64,000 bases of DNA, from positions 1,054,001 to 1,118,000 of the forward strand of contig CAWHEG010000031.1 in assembly GCA_963828405.1 (NCBI GenBank), written 5' to 3'. Positions within the stretch are counted from its first letter, which is position 1. The number at the start of each line of letters is the position of its first letter. This DNA comes from JANMJD01 sp963828405. Lineage in GTDB: Bacteria > Actinomycetota > Acidimicrobiia > Acidimicrobiales > Ilumatobacteraceae. Under the pieces are notes generated by a model, which had not been told where the DNA came from, did not search any database, and saw only the letters and a program-made list of their open reading frames with translations. Both the position numbers and the translations under genes were made by a program. Positions 1 to 9,873 of the stretch are shown here, piece after piece.

Positions 1-1
1 C

Positions 2-3000
2 GACGCCGGCGACGAAACGGTCGCTACCCCTGATGGTTCCGGAGCACCCGGCACTCTCGATCCCACCGACGACCCGACCGTGCAGCTACTCACACCCGCA
101 CCGAAGGTGTCGTTGATCAAGACGGTTACCGGTGTTACCGATACGAATGCCGATGGGGTCACCGATGCGGGTGACACGGTCACGTACGCGTTCACGGTGA
201 CGAACACTGGGAACGTCACTCTCACGAATGTGGTGGTCACCGATCCGTTGGTGACCGTCACTGGTAGCCCGATTCCATCACTGGCCCCTGGGGTCAGCGA
301 TGCGGTGTCGTTCACGGCGGCGTATCTGTTGACGCAGGCTGATGTGGATGCCGGGTTCATCGAGAACACCGCCATCGTGACGGGTGACGACCCGTCGGGG
401 AACCCCGTCACCGACATCTCCGACGCCGGCGACGAAACGGTCGCTACCCCTGATGGTTCCGGAGCACCCGGCACTCTCGATCCCACCGACGACCCCACCG
501 TGCAACCGTTGATCGGTGTGCCGGCGGTCTCGCTGGTCAAGACGATGACGGGTAACGCCGATGAGGACGGTTCGGGCAGCGTGTCGGTCGGTGACACGTT
601 GACGTATACGTTGACCGCGACGAACACCGGGACAGTCACATTGACCGATGTGGTCGTGACCGACCCGATGACCACCGGAACGATCACGTGTGCGTCACTG
701 GTTCCGGCGGCGACGTGTGTGCTGACCACAACATATGTGGTCGTGCAGGGCGATGTGGATGCCGGGTCGATCATCAATACCGGTGATGTGACTGGTGAAG
801 CACCGGGTGGGGATCCGTTGGATCCGACCGACAACATCACCGCCACCGACCCCGAAACGGTCCTGTTCACCCAACTGGCGGGGGTGTCGTTGATCAAGAC
901 GGTTACCGGTGTTACCGATACGAATGCCGATGGGGTCACCGATGCGGGTGACACGGTCACGTACGCGTTCACGGTGACGAACACTGGGAACGTCACTCTC
1001 ACGAATGTGGTGGTCACCGATCCGTTGGTGACCGTCACTGGTAGCCCGATTCCATCACTGGCCCCTGGGGTCAGCGATGCGGTGTCGTTCACGGCGTCGT
1101 ATCTGTTGACGCAGGCTGATGTGGATGCCGGGTTCATCGAGAACACCGCCATCGTGACGGGTGACGACCCGTCGGGGAACCCCGTCACCGACATCTCCGA
1201 CGCCGGCGACGAAACGGTCGCTACCCCTGATGGTTCCGGAGCACCCGGCACTCTCGATCCCACCGACGACCCGACCGTGCAGCTACTCACACCCGCACCG
1301 AAGGTGTCGTTGATCAAGACGGTTACCGGTGTTACCGATACGAATGCCGATGGGGTCACCGATGCGGGTGACACGGTCACGTACGCGTTCACGGTGACGA
1401 ACACTGGGAACGTCACTCTCACGAATGTGGTGGTCACCGATCCGTTGGTGACCGTCACTGGTAGCCCGATTCCATCACTGGCCCCTGGGGTCAGCGATGC
1501 GGTGTCGTTCACGGCGTCGTATCTGTTGACGCAGGCTGATGTGGATGCCGGGTTCATCGAGAACACCGCCATCGTGACGGGTGACGACCCGTCGGGGAAC
1601 CCCGTCACCGACATCTCCGACGCCGGCGACGAAACGGTCGCTACCCCTGATGGTTCCGGAGCACCCGGCACTCTCGATCCCACCGACGACCCGACCGTGC
1701 AGCTACTCACACCCGCACCGAAGGTGTCGTTGATCAAGACGGTTACCGGTGTTACCGATACGAATGCCGATGGGGTCACCGATGCGGGTGACACGGTCAC
1801 GTACGCGTTCACGGTGACGAACACTGGGAACGTCACTCTCACGAATGTGGTGGTCACCGATCCGTTGGTGACCGTCACTGGTAGCCCGATTCCATCACTG
1901 GCCCCTGGGGTCAGCGATGCGGTGTCGTTCACGGCGTCGTATCTGTTGACGCAGGCTGATGTGGATGCCGGGTTCATCGAGAACACCGCCATCGTGACGG
2001 GTGACGACCCGTCGGGGAACCCCGTCACCGACATCTCCGACGCCGGCGACGAAACGGTCGCTACCCCTGATGGTTCCGGAGCACCCGGCACTCTCGATCC
2101 CACCGACGACCCCACCGTGCAACCGTTGATCGGTGTGCCGGCGGTCTCGCTGGTCAAGACGATGACGGGTAACGCCGATGAGGACGGTTCGGGCAGCGTG
2201 TCGGTCGGTGACACGTTGACGTATACGTTGACCGCGACGAACACCGGGACAGTCACATTGACCGATGTGGTCGTGACCGACCCGATGACCACCGGAACGA
2301 TCACGTGTGCGTCACTGGTTCCGGCGGCGACGTGTGTGCTGACCACAACATATGTGGTCGTGCAGGGCGATGTGGATGCCGGGTCGATCATCAATACCGG
2401 TGATGTGACTGGTGAAGCACCGGGTGGGGATCCGTTGGATCCGACCGACAACATCACCGCCACCGACCCCGAAACGGTCCTGTTCACCCAACTGGCGGGG
2501 GTGTCGTTGATCAAGACGGTTACCGGTGTTACCGATACGAATGCCGATGGGGTCACCGATGCGGGTGACACGGTCACGTACGCGTTCACGGTGACGAACA
2601 CTGGGAACGTCACTCTCACGAATGTGGTGGTCACCGATCCGTTGGTGACCGTCACTGGTAGCCCGATTCCATCACTGGCCCCTGGGGTCAGCGATGCGGT
2701 GTCGTTCACGGCGTCGTATCTGTTGACGCAGGCTGATGTGGATGCCGGGTTCATCGAGAACACCGCCATCGTGACGGGTGACGACCCGTCGGGGAACCCC
2801 GTCACCGACATCTCCGACGCCGGCGACGAAACGGTCGCTACCCCTGATGGTTCCGGAGCACCCGGCACTCTCGATCCCACCGACGACCCGACCGTGCAGC
2901 TACTCACACCCGCACCGAAGGTGTCGTTGATCAAGACGGTTACCGGTGTTACCGATACGAATGCCGATGGGGTCACCGATGCGGGTGACACGGTCACGTA

Positions 3001-4516
3001 CGCGTTCACGGTGACGAACACTGGGAACGTCACTCTCACGAATGTGGTGGTCACCGATCCGTTGGTGACCGTCACTGGTAGCCCGATTCCATCACTGGCC
3101 CCTGGGGTCAGCGATGCGGTGTCGTTCACGGCGGCGTATCTGTTGACGCAGGCTGATGTGGATGCCGGGTTCATCGAGAACACCGCCATCGTGACGGGTG
3201 ACGACCCGTCGGGGAACCCCGTCACCGACATCTCCGACGCCGGCGACGAAACGGTCGCTACCCCTGATGGTTCCGGAGCACCCGGCACTCTCGATCCCAC
3301 CGACGACCCGACCGTGCAGCTACTCACACCCGCACCGAAGGTGTCGTTGATCAAGACGGTTACCGGTGTTACCGATACGAATGCCGATGGGGTCACCGAT
3401 GCGGGTGACACGGTCACGTACGCGTTCACGGTGACGAACACTGGGAACGTCACTCTCACGAATGTGGTGGTCACCGATCCGTTGGTGACCGTCACTGGTA
3501 GCCCGATTCCATCACTGGCCCCTGGGGTCAGCGATGCGGTGTCGTTCACGGCGTCGTATCTGTTGACGCAGGCTGATGTGGATGCCGGGTTCATCGAGAA
3601 CACCGCCATCGTGACGGGTGACGACCCGTCGGGGAACCCCGTCACCGACATCTCCGACGCCGGCGACGAAACGGTCGCTACCCCTGATGGTTCCGGAGCA
3701 CCCGGCACTCTCGATCCCACCGACGACCCGACCGTGCAGCTACTCACACCCGCACCGAAGGTGTCGTTGATCAAGACGGTTACCGGTGTTACCGATACGA
3801 ATGCCGATGGGGTCACCGATGCGGGTGACACGGTCACGTACGCGTTCACGGTGACGAACACTGGGAACGTCACTCTCACGAATGTGGTGGTCACCGATCC
3901 GTTGGTGACCGTCACTGGTAGCCCGATTCCATCACTGGCCCCTGGGGTCAGCGATGCGGTGTCGTTCACGGCGGCGTATCTGTTGACGCAGGCTGATGTG
4001 GATGCCGGGTTCATCGAGAACACCGCCATCGTGACGGGTGACGACCCGTCGGGGAACCCCGTCACCGACATCTCCGACGCCGGCGACGAAACGGTCGCTA
4101 CCCCTGATGGTTCCGGAGCACCCGGCACTCTCGATCCCACCGACGACCCCACCGTGCAACCGTTGATCGGTGTGCCGGCGGTCTCGCTGGTCAAGACGAT
4201 GACGGGTAACGCCGATGAGGACGGTTCGGGCAGCGTGTCGGTCGGTGACACGTTGACGTATACGTTGACCGCGACGAACACCGGGACAGTCACATTGACC
4301 GATGTGGTCGTGACCGACCCGATGACCACCGGAACGATCACGTGTGCGTCACTGGTTCCGGCGGCGACGTGTGTGCTGACCACAACATATGTGGTCGTGC
4401 AGGGCGATGTGGATGCCGGGTCGATCATCAATACCGGTGATGTGACTGGTGAAGCACCGGGTGGGGATCCGTTGGATCCGACCGACAACATCACCGCCAC
4501 CGACCCCGAAACGGTT
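2..4516 (+). repeat. Tandem DUF11-coding repeat array: 420-bp A units and 357-bp B units
   Basis: Unit A (140 codons, opening VSLIKTVTG) occurs as a partial copy at 2-106 and as eight full copies starting at 107, 884, 1304, 1724, 2501, 2921, 3341 and 3761. Unit B (119 codons, opening VSLVKTMTG) starts at 527, 2144 and 4181. The order is A0 A1 B A2 A3 A4 B A5 A6 A7 A8 B. Copies look identical at the DNA level except for one Ala/Ser codon: gcg in A1, A6 and A8, tcg in A2-A5 and A7. The short linkers before and after B also differ. Near-perfect identity implies recent unequal exchange or gene conversion. It also means the copy number in an assembly may be unreliable. Confidence 0.95.
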
Positions 4517-5992
4517 GGGGTGCCGGCGACGGCGGTCATCGGTGACTTCGTCTGGAACGATCTCAACGGCAACGGCATCCAGGACGTCGGCGAACCCGGC
4601 ATCCCGGGTGTCACCGTCCGCCTCGTCGGCACCGACGGACTCGGTAACCCCGTCGACCTCGTGGTCACCACCGGCAGCGGACCGGACGCAGGTAGGTACG
4701 CCTTCGTCGGCGTGCCCGCCGGCCAGTACACGTTGACGGTCACGATGCCGGCCGGCTATGCCGCCACGCCGGTCGGCAAGGGCACCGACCCGGGCCTCGA
4801 CTCCAACGGCCTGGTCACCCCGATCACGGTGACCTCGGGCATGGTGGATCTGGGTGTCGACACCGGTCTCTACGTTCCGGCGAGTGTGTCGGGGTCGGTG
4901 TACTTCGACGGTGATGCCGGCGGGTCGCCCAACACGGGCGAGCCCGGGATCCCGGCCGTCACGGTGACGTTGACCGGGACCACGGGTGCCGGCGATCCGG
5001 TATCGTTCACCACGACCTCGGGGCCCGACGGGACCTTCACCTTCCCCGACCTCGCCCCGGGCACCTACGTGGTGACCGAGACGCACCCGTCGGCGTGGGC
5101 CGACGGCGCGGACACGCCCCCGGGTGGGGCCACGTCAACCAATGATGTGATCGCCTCGATCGTCGTCGGCAGCGGCGCCCCGGTGACGGGCGTTGACTTC
5201 GGTGAGCTCGGATGGCCGGTGAGCGGGGCCGTGACCATCGACGGGACGAACGCGCCGCTACCGGGTGTGACGATGACGCTGAAGGGCACCGACCTCCTCG
5301 GTCGGCCGGTCGAGATGACCGTCGTCACCGCTTCGTGCAACGGCCAGGCGGCTGCCGGGTGCGTGCCGGGTACGTACGAGTTCCTCAACGTTCCCCCGGG
5401 TACGTACACGATCACCGAGTCGCAGCCGCCCGGGCTCGATCCCGGTCGGATCTCCCCCGACAACGTGATCCAACTCGTGCTCAGCGGCGCCCCGTCGGTC
5501 GGCAACCAGTTCAGCGAGACGGCGTCGTCGATCACCGGCGTCGTCTACATCGACACCAACGACAACGGGGTGTTCGACGCCGACGAGTCGCCGCAGGCCG
5601 ACATCGCCGTCACGCTGACCGGAACGGACGTCAACGGCCAGCAGGTGAGTCGGACGGTGTTCACCGACAGGAACGGCGTCTACACGTTCCCGAACCTCGT
5701 GGCCGGCGACTACCTGATCACCGAGACCCAGCCGGCGGGCCTCAGCGACGGGAAGTCCACGCCTGGCAATCTCGATGGGGTGGCCGGGGTCAACACCATC
5801 CGGGTCACGATCGGCACGGGTGTGACGGCCACCGGCTACCTGTTCGGCGACGTCCCGCCGAGGACGGGCGTGATCCCCTCCACAGGCGGTGACGTGCAGC
5901 TGCCGCTCGGCATCGGCCTGGGCGTCGGCCTGGCCGGACTCGCGCTGATGGTTATCGGTCGGCGCCGGCACCAGCGGGTGCCGGCCCGCTGA
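2..5992 (+). CDS. Giant repetitive cell-surface protein (DUF11 and SdrD-B domains), 5'-truncated by the window
   Basis: The frame is open from base 2, so the N-terminus and signal peptide lie upstream of the window. The visible part has DUF11-type beta-sandwich repeats (two classes, to about 4516). Four SdrD-B/Cna-B-like domains follow, starting near 4531 (IGDFVWNDLNGNGIQD), 4876 (VSGSVYFDGD), 5215 and 5528 (ITGVVYIDTNDNG). The C-terminus has IPSTGG (5873-5890), a hydrophobic helix and a basic RRRHQR tail. This is the layout of a sortase substrate, although the usual Leu is Ile. Such proteins are extracellular stalks or adhesins; the binding partner cannot be told. The GTG at 80 is inside a repeat and is not the real start. 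A lipoprotein gene follows after 176 bp. Confidence 0.93.
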   Translation, partial: DAGDETVATPDGSGAPGTLDPTDDPTVQLLTPAPKVSLIKTVTGVTDTNADGVTDAGDTVTYAFTVTNTGNVTLTNVVVTDPLVTVTGSPIPSLAPGVSDAVSFTAAYLLTQADVDAGFIENTAIVTGDDPSGNPVTDISDAGDETVATPDGSGAPGTLDPTDDPTVQPLIGVPAVSLVKTMTGNADEDGSGSVSVGDTLTYTLTATNTGTVTLTDVVVTDPMTTGTITCASLVPAATCVLTTTYVVVQGDVDAGSIINTGDVTGEAPGGDPLDPTDNITATDPETVLFTQLAGVSLIKTVTGVTDTNADGVTDAGDTVTYAFTVTNTGNVTLTNVVVTDPLVTVTGSPIPSLAPGVSDAVSFTASYLLTQADVDAGFIENTAIVTGDDPSGNPVTDISDAGDETVATPDGSGAPGTLDPTDDPTVQLLTPAPKVSLIKTVTGVTDTNADGVTDAGDTVTYAFTVTNTGNVTLTNVVVTDPLVTVTGSPIPSLAPGVSDAVSFTASYLLTQADVDAGFIENTAIVTGDDPSGNPVTDISDAGDETVATPDGSGAPGTLDPTDDPTVQLLTPAPKVSLIKTVTGVTDTNADGVTDAGDTVTYAFTVTNTGNVTLTNVVVTDPLVTVTGSPIPSLAPGVSDAVSFTASYLLTQADVDAGFIENTAIVTGDDPSGNPVTDISDAGDETVATPDGSGAPGTLDPTDDPTVQPLIGVPAVSLVKTMTGNADEDGSGSVSVGDTLTYTLTATNTGTVTLTDVVVTDPMTTGTITCASLVPAATCVLTTTYVVVQGDVDAGSIINTGDVTGEAPGGDPLDPTDNITATDPETVLFTQLAGVSLIKTVTGVTDTNADGVTDAGDTVTYAFTVTNTGNVTLTNVVVTDPLVTVTGSPIPSLAPGVSDAVSFTASYLLTQADVDAGFIENTAIVTGDDPSGNPVTDISDAGDETVATPDGSGAPGTLDPTDDPTVQLLTPAPKVSLIKTVTGVTDTNADGVTDAGDTVTYAFTVTNTGNVTLTNVVVTDPLVTVTGSPIPSLAPGVSDAVSFTAAYLLTQADVDAGFIENTAIVTGDDPSGNPVTDISDAGDETVATPDGSGAPGTLDPTDDPTVQLLTPAPKVSLIKTVTGVTDTNADGVTDAGDTVTYAFTVTNTGNVTLTNVVVTDPLVTVTGSPIPSLAPGVSDAVSFTASYLLTQADVDAGFIENTAIVTGDDPSGNPVTDISDAGDETVATPDGSGAPGTLDPTDDPTVQLLTPAPKVSLIKTVTGVTDTNADGVTDAGDTVTYAFTVTNTGNVTLTNVVVTDPLVTVTGSPIPSLAPGVSDAVSFTAAYLLTQADVDAGFIENTAIVTGDDPSGNPVTDISDAGDETVATPDGSGAPGTLDPTDDPTVQPLIGVPAVSLVKTMTGNADEDGSGSVSVGDTLTYTLTATNTGTVTLTDVVVTDPMTTGTITCASLVPAATCVLTTTYVVVQGDVDAGSIINTGDVTGEAPGGDPLDPTDNITATDPETVGVPATAVIGDFVWNDLNGNGIQDVGEPGIPGVTVRLVGTDGLGNPVDLVVTTGSGPDAGRYAFVGVPAGQYTLTVTMPAGYAATPVGKGTDPGLDSNGLVTPITVTSGMVDLGVDTGLYVPASVSGSVYFDGDAGGSPNTGEPGIPAVTVTLTGTTGAGDPVSFTTTSGPDGTFTFPDLAPGTYVVTETHPSAWADGADTPPGGATSTNDVIASIVVGSGAPVTGVDFGELGWPVSGAVTIDGTNAPLPGVTMTLKGTDLLGRPVEMTVVTASCNGQAAAGCVPGTYEFLNVPPGTYTITESQPPGLDPGRISPDNVIQLVLSGAPSVGNQFSETASSITGVVYIDTNDNGVFDADESPQADIAVTLTGTDVNGQQVSRTVFTDRNGVYTFPNLVAGDYLITETQPAGLSDGKSTPGNLDGVAGVNTIRVTIGTGVTATGYLFGDVPPRTGVIPSTGGDVQLPLGIGLGVGLAGLALMVIGRRRHQRVPAR

Positions 5993-6168
5993 CCGGTCCT
6001 CGGGTGACGTGGCCGGCGGCACGGCGGATGACAGGCTGTGCCACCGACCACCCCGATCCCCCGGGAGACGTCGGCGGTCGGCGGCTCCCTCCCAAGCATC
6101 GAACACGATCCATCCCACACCCGGTCGCGGAACGGTCCGCCGCCGGCTCGAACCTGGAGTTGAAACCC

Positions 6169-6732
6169 ATGAGAACACGTACCCCCTACTTCATCGCTCC
6201 GATCGCCCTGGCACTCACGCTGGCCGCCTGCTCGGGCGGGAACGGCGCCAAGAGCCAGTCGGCGAGCGCCCCGCCGGACACCACGGCCAGCGCCGAGGCG
6301 AGCCCGACCGACGCTCCGGCGATGAGCGACGCTCCGGCGACGAGCGACGCCCCGGCGACCACCGCAGCCGAGACCGAGGTGGCGGCGGCCGGGGACCTGC
6401 CCGTCGAACAGCCGGCCGTGATCAGCGTGAGCGTCAACCCGGGCACCGCATCGGGGTTCGAGGGCGCGCTCGACGACATCACCAATCTCAGCTGCATCGC
6501 GGCGGACGGGCGCTGGCAGGTGAGTGGCAAGGTGACGAACCCCACCGAGGCTGCGGCCGACTACCGGATCTACGGGGCGTTCCTCGACCCGAGCGGCGAC
6601 ACCATCGGTCTCGTCCAGACCGACTCGCCGGCGGTCGCCCCCGGTGCCACCGCCGACTGGCTCGGCGACCTCGAGCTCTCCCAGCTCGACCTCCGCTGCG
6701 TCCTCCGCGTCGAACGGACCCCCAGCGCCTGA
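6169..6732 (+). CDS. Secreted lipoprotein of unknown function (FxLYD-like)
   Basis: The 187-residue product has a lipoprotein signal peptide: MRTRTPYF, a hydrophobic stretch, then lipobox LAAC-S. The mature protein should be a lipid-anchored extracytoplasmic protein. A low-complexity Ala/Ser/Asp/Thr-Pro linker (about residues 25-80, with SDAPATSDAPATT) leads to one compact domain. That domain contains WQVSGKVTNPT and a DLRCVLRV ending, the pattern of FxLYD-like beta domains that follow 'transitions in secreted proteins' folds. The ATG at 6169 is chosen because GGAG sits 9 nt upstream and the lipoprotein signal begins there. A longer in-frame reading from 6004 would hide that signal. Function is unknown. 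Confidence 0.8.
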   Translation: MRTRTPYFIAPIALALTLAACSGGNGAKSQSASAPPDTTASAEASPTDAPAMSDAPATSDAPATTAAETEVAAAGDLPVEQPAVISVSVNPGTASGFEGALDDITNLSCIAADGRWQVSGKVTNPTEAAADYRIYGAFLDPSGDTIGLVQTDSPAVAPGATADWLGDLELSQLDLRCVLRVERTPSA

Positions 6733-6786
6733 TCAGCGACGCTGTCCGCAGTCGGTCGGACGCCCGGCGAGGTACGACCTTGCTAG

Positions 6787-6837
6787 GGCCGCCCGGATTG
6801 GATCGAATGACTCAGGGTCAGGGCGGCCTTTGTTTCG
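6787..6837 (+). terminator. Possible intrinsic terminator with long loop
   Basis: GGCCGCCC (6787-6794) and GGGCGGCC (6821-6828) are perfect complements, followed by TTTGTTT. The 26-nt loop is long, so the call is tentative. It lies between the lipoprotein gene and the beta-propeller gene. Confidence 0.45.
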
Positions 6838-6982
6838 TTGAATGAACCCGTCCGGAACCGGTCGACCGCGTGCAGCGCTCGCCCGATTCCGACGAGTGGA
6901 CGGCGGTTGTCGGCGGCTGATGCCGTCTCCTGGTTTGCCGCCGTCCGGATGTTCGAGATGGGCGACGGCGAGGCGGTTGGCG

Positions 6983-9868
6983 ATGGGTTCGAGACGGTTG
7001 GTGCTGCTCGGTGGGCTGGCGCTCGTGGTCGGGGCGATCGCCGTCCCGATCGTCGGCGGAACGGCGCAGGCGGCCTTCCAGCCGCACGCCTCGCTCGTGC
7101 CCCAGACGCCCGAACGCGGGTACCCGGTGGTGCTCGGCACCCCGCAGTACACCACGACGAACGAGAACTGCCCCGCCGGGTGCACGCTGTCGCGTGAAGC
7201 ACTGGCGGTCGACCAGGCCGGCCGGTTCATCGTCGCCGGCGGCAACTTCTACGAGGTCGAACTGCAGGACGCCAGCGTGCTCCAGCAGATGTACTTCGCC
7301 GCTTGGAACATCGACACCAAGCAGATCGCCTGCGCCGGGAGTTTCACGTTCAACGGCGCGGTTCGCTCCATCCATCCGGCAGCGACGAGCGGCCAGGTCT
7401 ACGTCGGGGGGGACTTCACCAAGGTGACCGGCTCCGACGGCGTACAGCGCACGCGCAACAAGATCGCCCTGCTCGACCTGAACACGTGCACGATCAACAC
7501 GACGTTCGTCTCGATCGGGGCCAACGGCAAGATCACCGACATCGTGCGCGTCGGCAGCCGGCTGTTCGTCGGGGGCGACTTCACGGCGATCGGCGGCCAG
7601 ACCGTCAGCTACGTCGCCGAGCTTGACAGCGTCACCGGCGCCACCAGGCCGGCCTTCAAGCTGACCTTCGGCACCACCACACTCGCCTCCAAGATCCGGG
7701 GAATCGGCGCCAACCCCGCCGGGACCCGCCTGCTCTTCGGGGGCCGCTTCGGCACTGTCTCGGATGGGGTGCTGACCCTGACCACCCAGACGGCGATCGT
7801 CGACATCAGCGATCCGGTGGCCGCGCCGAAGCTGCTCGACCACCGCTGGATGCAGACCCATCCCGAGGCGAGCGGGCGGCCGACGGGCCAGAGCCTGCAG
7901 GACGTCGCCGTGTCGCCCGACGGTACGACGTTCGGGCTCGCCTTCGGTACGGCGACCGTCTCGGACTTCACCTACATGGTCAACGCCGTCGAGGGCAACC
8001 AGCCGACGCGCTGGGTCCACTCGATGGGCGACTCGAGCACCGCCATCGCCCTGTCGAACAACGCCGCCTACATCGAGGGCCACTTCTGCAAGATCAACCG
8101 CGGCCCGGGCACCACCGACGTGATGACCCCGCAGATGGGCCTCGACACCTGCACGGGCTCGGGGACGTTCGGCGCCAACGGCGTGTGGCGTACGCACATT
8201 TCGGCGATGTCGCTGACGGACGGGACACCGCTCGCCTGGAACCCCGGACAGGACTCGTTCTTCGGCGGCGCGGTGCTCACCGTCACCACCCGGGGCCTGC
8301 TCGCCGGCTTCGACGGTCAGCGTTCGAACTCGATCCGCACCGGCTCGGTCGCCTTCTACGACTTCGGCCCCGCGGTCGAGGACACCACGGCACCGAGCAA
8401 CGTCACGTTCACCACCCCGGCCGCCGGTGGGTCGGTCAACAACCCGGCCGTGGTCGGTGGGACGGCGACCGACAACACCTCGGTCCTCTCGTACCGGGTG
8501 CGGATCAAGGCCGCCGACGGACGCTGGCTGCAGCCCGACGGCACGCTTGCCACGACCACCTACGAGTTCAAGCCCGCGGCGCGGGCCGACGGATCGTTCG
8601 AGCTCACCGTGACGATGCCGGCCGGCGCCTACACCGCCCAGGCCAAGGCCGTCGACGCCGTCGGGCTGAGCTCGGCCACCTGGGCGTCGCGGGCCTTCAC
8701 CGAGACCGGGATCGAGGGCGAGCCGCCCCAGACCACGATCCAGACCAACCCGGTCTCGCCGATCCCGTCGGAGAACGCCGTCTCGGTCGCCGGCAACGCC
8801 GTCGACAACGTCGCCGTCGCCTCGATCACCGCCCGGATCACCAACTCGGCCGGTCTGTACCTGCAACCCGACCGCACCTTCGCCGCCGCGGCGACCGACT
8901 ACCCGCTCGCCTCCGGGGCGCTGAACGTGCCGACCGTCGACTGGTCCCTCGACCTGGGCGCGCTACTGCCGCCCGGTGCCTACACAGTGACGGTGACGCT
9001 GCGCGATCCGTCGGGCAACCAGGCGGTGGTCAACTCCGCCTTCACCGTCGCCGCCGTGGCGCCGAACGTAACCATCGTCGACCCCGTGGCCAAGGTGCTG
9101 GCCAGCGTGCCCGTGGCGGTGACCGGCACCGCCACCGACAACGTCGCCGTCGCCGGGATCACCGGGCGGATCACCGACGCCGCCGGTGCATTCCTGCAGA
9201 ACGACGGCACCTTCGCCCCCGCGGTCAACGACCTCGGCCTGTCGGTGGCCGGGCTCGACACGGCAGCGGCGAGCTACTCGTTCAGCGCCGGCCCGCTCGC
9301 CCTGGGCGACTACACGCTCCTGGTGACCGCCGTCGACCGGGTGGGCAACACCACCTCCGCCTCTCGGGTCTTCACCGTGGCGGCGGCCATCGCCCAACCG
9401 GCGGTCACCGGCTACACCGGGTACTCGCTCAAGAACGACGACAAGGATCGCACGCGGGGCTTCACCTTCCGGGTCACCGCCACGAGCCAGGTCTACGCTC
9501 TGGGGGTGCAGGACACGAACCGGAACGGGGTGCTCGACAACGCCGTGGACACCGCGGTCGGCATCTGGCGGGTATCGGATCGGGCGTTGATCGCCACGGT
9601 CGTCGTGCCGCTGAACACGGCGGTCGACAACGGCTGGTTCTACGCCGACCTTCCCGCTCCCGTCGCCCTGCAGGCCGGCGTGACCTACGCCGTCGGCCAG
9701 CGGACCTACAAGAACGGTGAGCCCTATGCCGAGAAGGGGTCGGTCGTCGAGGGCGCGAACTTCGACTACCTCGGCGCCGCCGAGAAAGCCGGCAGCACAT
9801 TGACCTATCCGTCGAACCTGAAGTCGGCAACCGGTGGATTCGGGATGCCCAACCTGAAGATCGGCTGA
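6983..9868 (+). CDS. Secreted beta-propeller protein with Ig-like repeats and a C-terminal DUF4082-like domain
   Basis: The start at ATG 6983 (MGSRRLVLLGG) gives a clear signal peptide ending near GTAQA. GAGG lies 9 nt upstream; the frame extends further 5' but that stretch looks non-coding. The 961-residue protein first shows a DUF5122/delta-60-like propeller with GGDFT motifs (VYVGGDFTKV, LFVGGDFTAIGG). Three Ig/bacterial-surface repeats follow, each with an N-x-V/A-V-x-G-T-A-T-D-N signature and R-I/R-I-T strands. The C-terminal domain contains GFTFRVTATSQV, VGIWRV and a VTYAVGQ strand, like DUF4082 carbohydrate-surface modules. It is extracellular; binding target unknown. No sortase signal is visible. 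Confidence 0.8.
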   Translation: MGSRRLVLLGGLALVVGAIAVPIVGGTAQAAFQPHASLVPQTPERGYPVVLGTPQYTTTNENCPAGCTLSREALAVDQAGRFIVAGGNFYEVELQDASVLQQMYFAAWNIDTKQIACAGSFTFNGAVRSIHPAATSGQVYVGGDFTKVTGSDGVQRTRNKIALLDLNTCTINTTFVSIGANGKITDIVRVGSRLFVGGDFTAIGGQTVSYVAELDSVTGATRPAFKLTFGTTTLASKIRGIGANPAGTRLLFGGRFGTVSDGVLTLTTQTAIVDISDPVAAPKLLDHRWMQTHPEASGRPTGQSLQDVAVSPDGTTFGLAFGTATVSDFTYMVNAVEGNQPTRWVHSMGDSSTAIALSNNAAYIEGHFCKINRGPGTTDVMTPQMGLDTCTGSGTFGANGVWRTHISAMSLTDGTPLAWNPGQDSFFGGAVLTVTTRGLLAGFDGQRSNSIRTGSVAFYDFGPAVEDTTAPSNVTFTTPAAGGSVNNPAVVGGTATDNTSVLSYRVRIKAADGRWLQPDGTLATTTYEFKPAARADGSFELTVTMPAGAYTAQAKAVDAVGLSSATWASRAFTETGIEGEPPQTTIQTNPVSPIPSENAVSVAGNAVDNVAVASITARITNSAGLYLQPDRTFAAAATDYPLASGALNVPTVDWSLDLGALLPPGAYTVTVTLRDPSGNQAVVNSAFTVAAVAPNVTIVDPVAKVLASVPVAVTGTATDNVAVAGITGRITDAAGAFLQNDGTFAPAVNDLGLSVAGLDTAAASYSFSAGPLALGDYTLLVTAVDRVGNTTSASRVFTVAAAIAQPAVTGYTGYSLKNDDKDRTRGFTFRVTATSQVYALGVQDTNRNGVLDNAVDTAVGIWRVSDRALIATVVVPLNTAVDNGWFYADLPAPVALQAGVTYAVGQRTYKNGEPYAEKGSVVEGANFDYLGAAEKAGSTLTYPSNLKSATGGFGMPNLKIG

Positions 9869-9873
9869 TCGGG

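Noticed and set aside
278..4159. Repeated 75-residue minus-strand frames inside the surface-protein repeats
   Set aside because: They recur only because the DNA repeats. The plus-strand DUF11 frame explains the sequence.
2..4516. Possible CRISPR array because of regular repeats
   Set aside because: Units are 357-420 bp, have no unique spacers and are fully protein coding.
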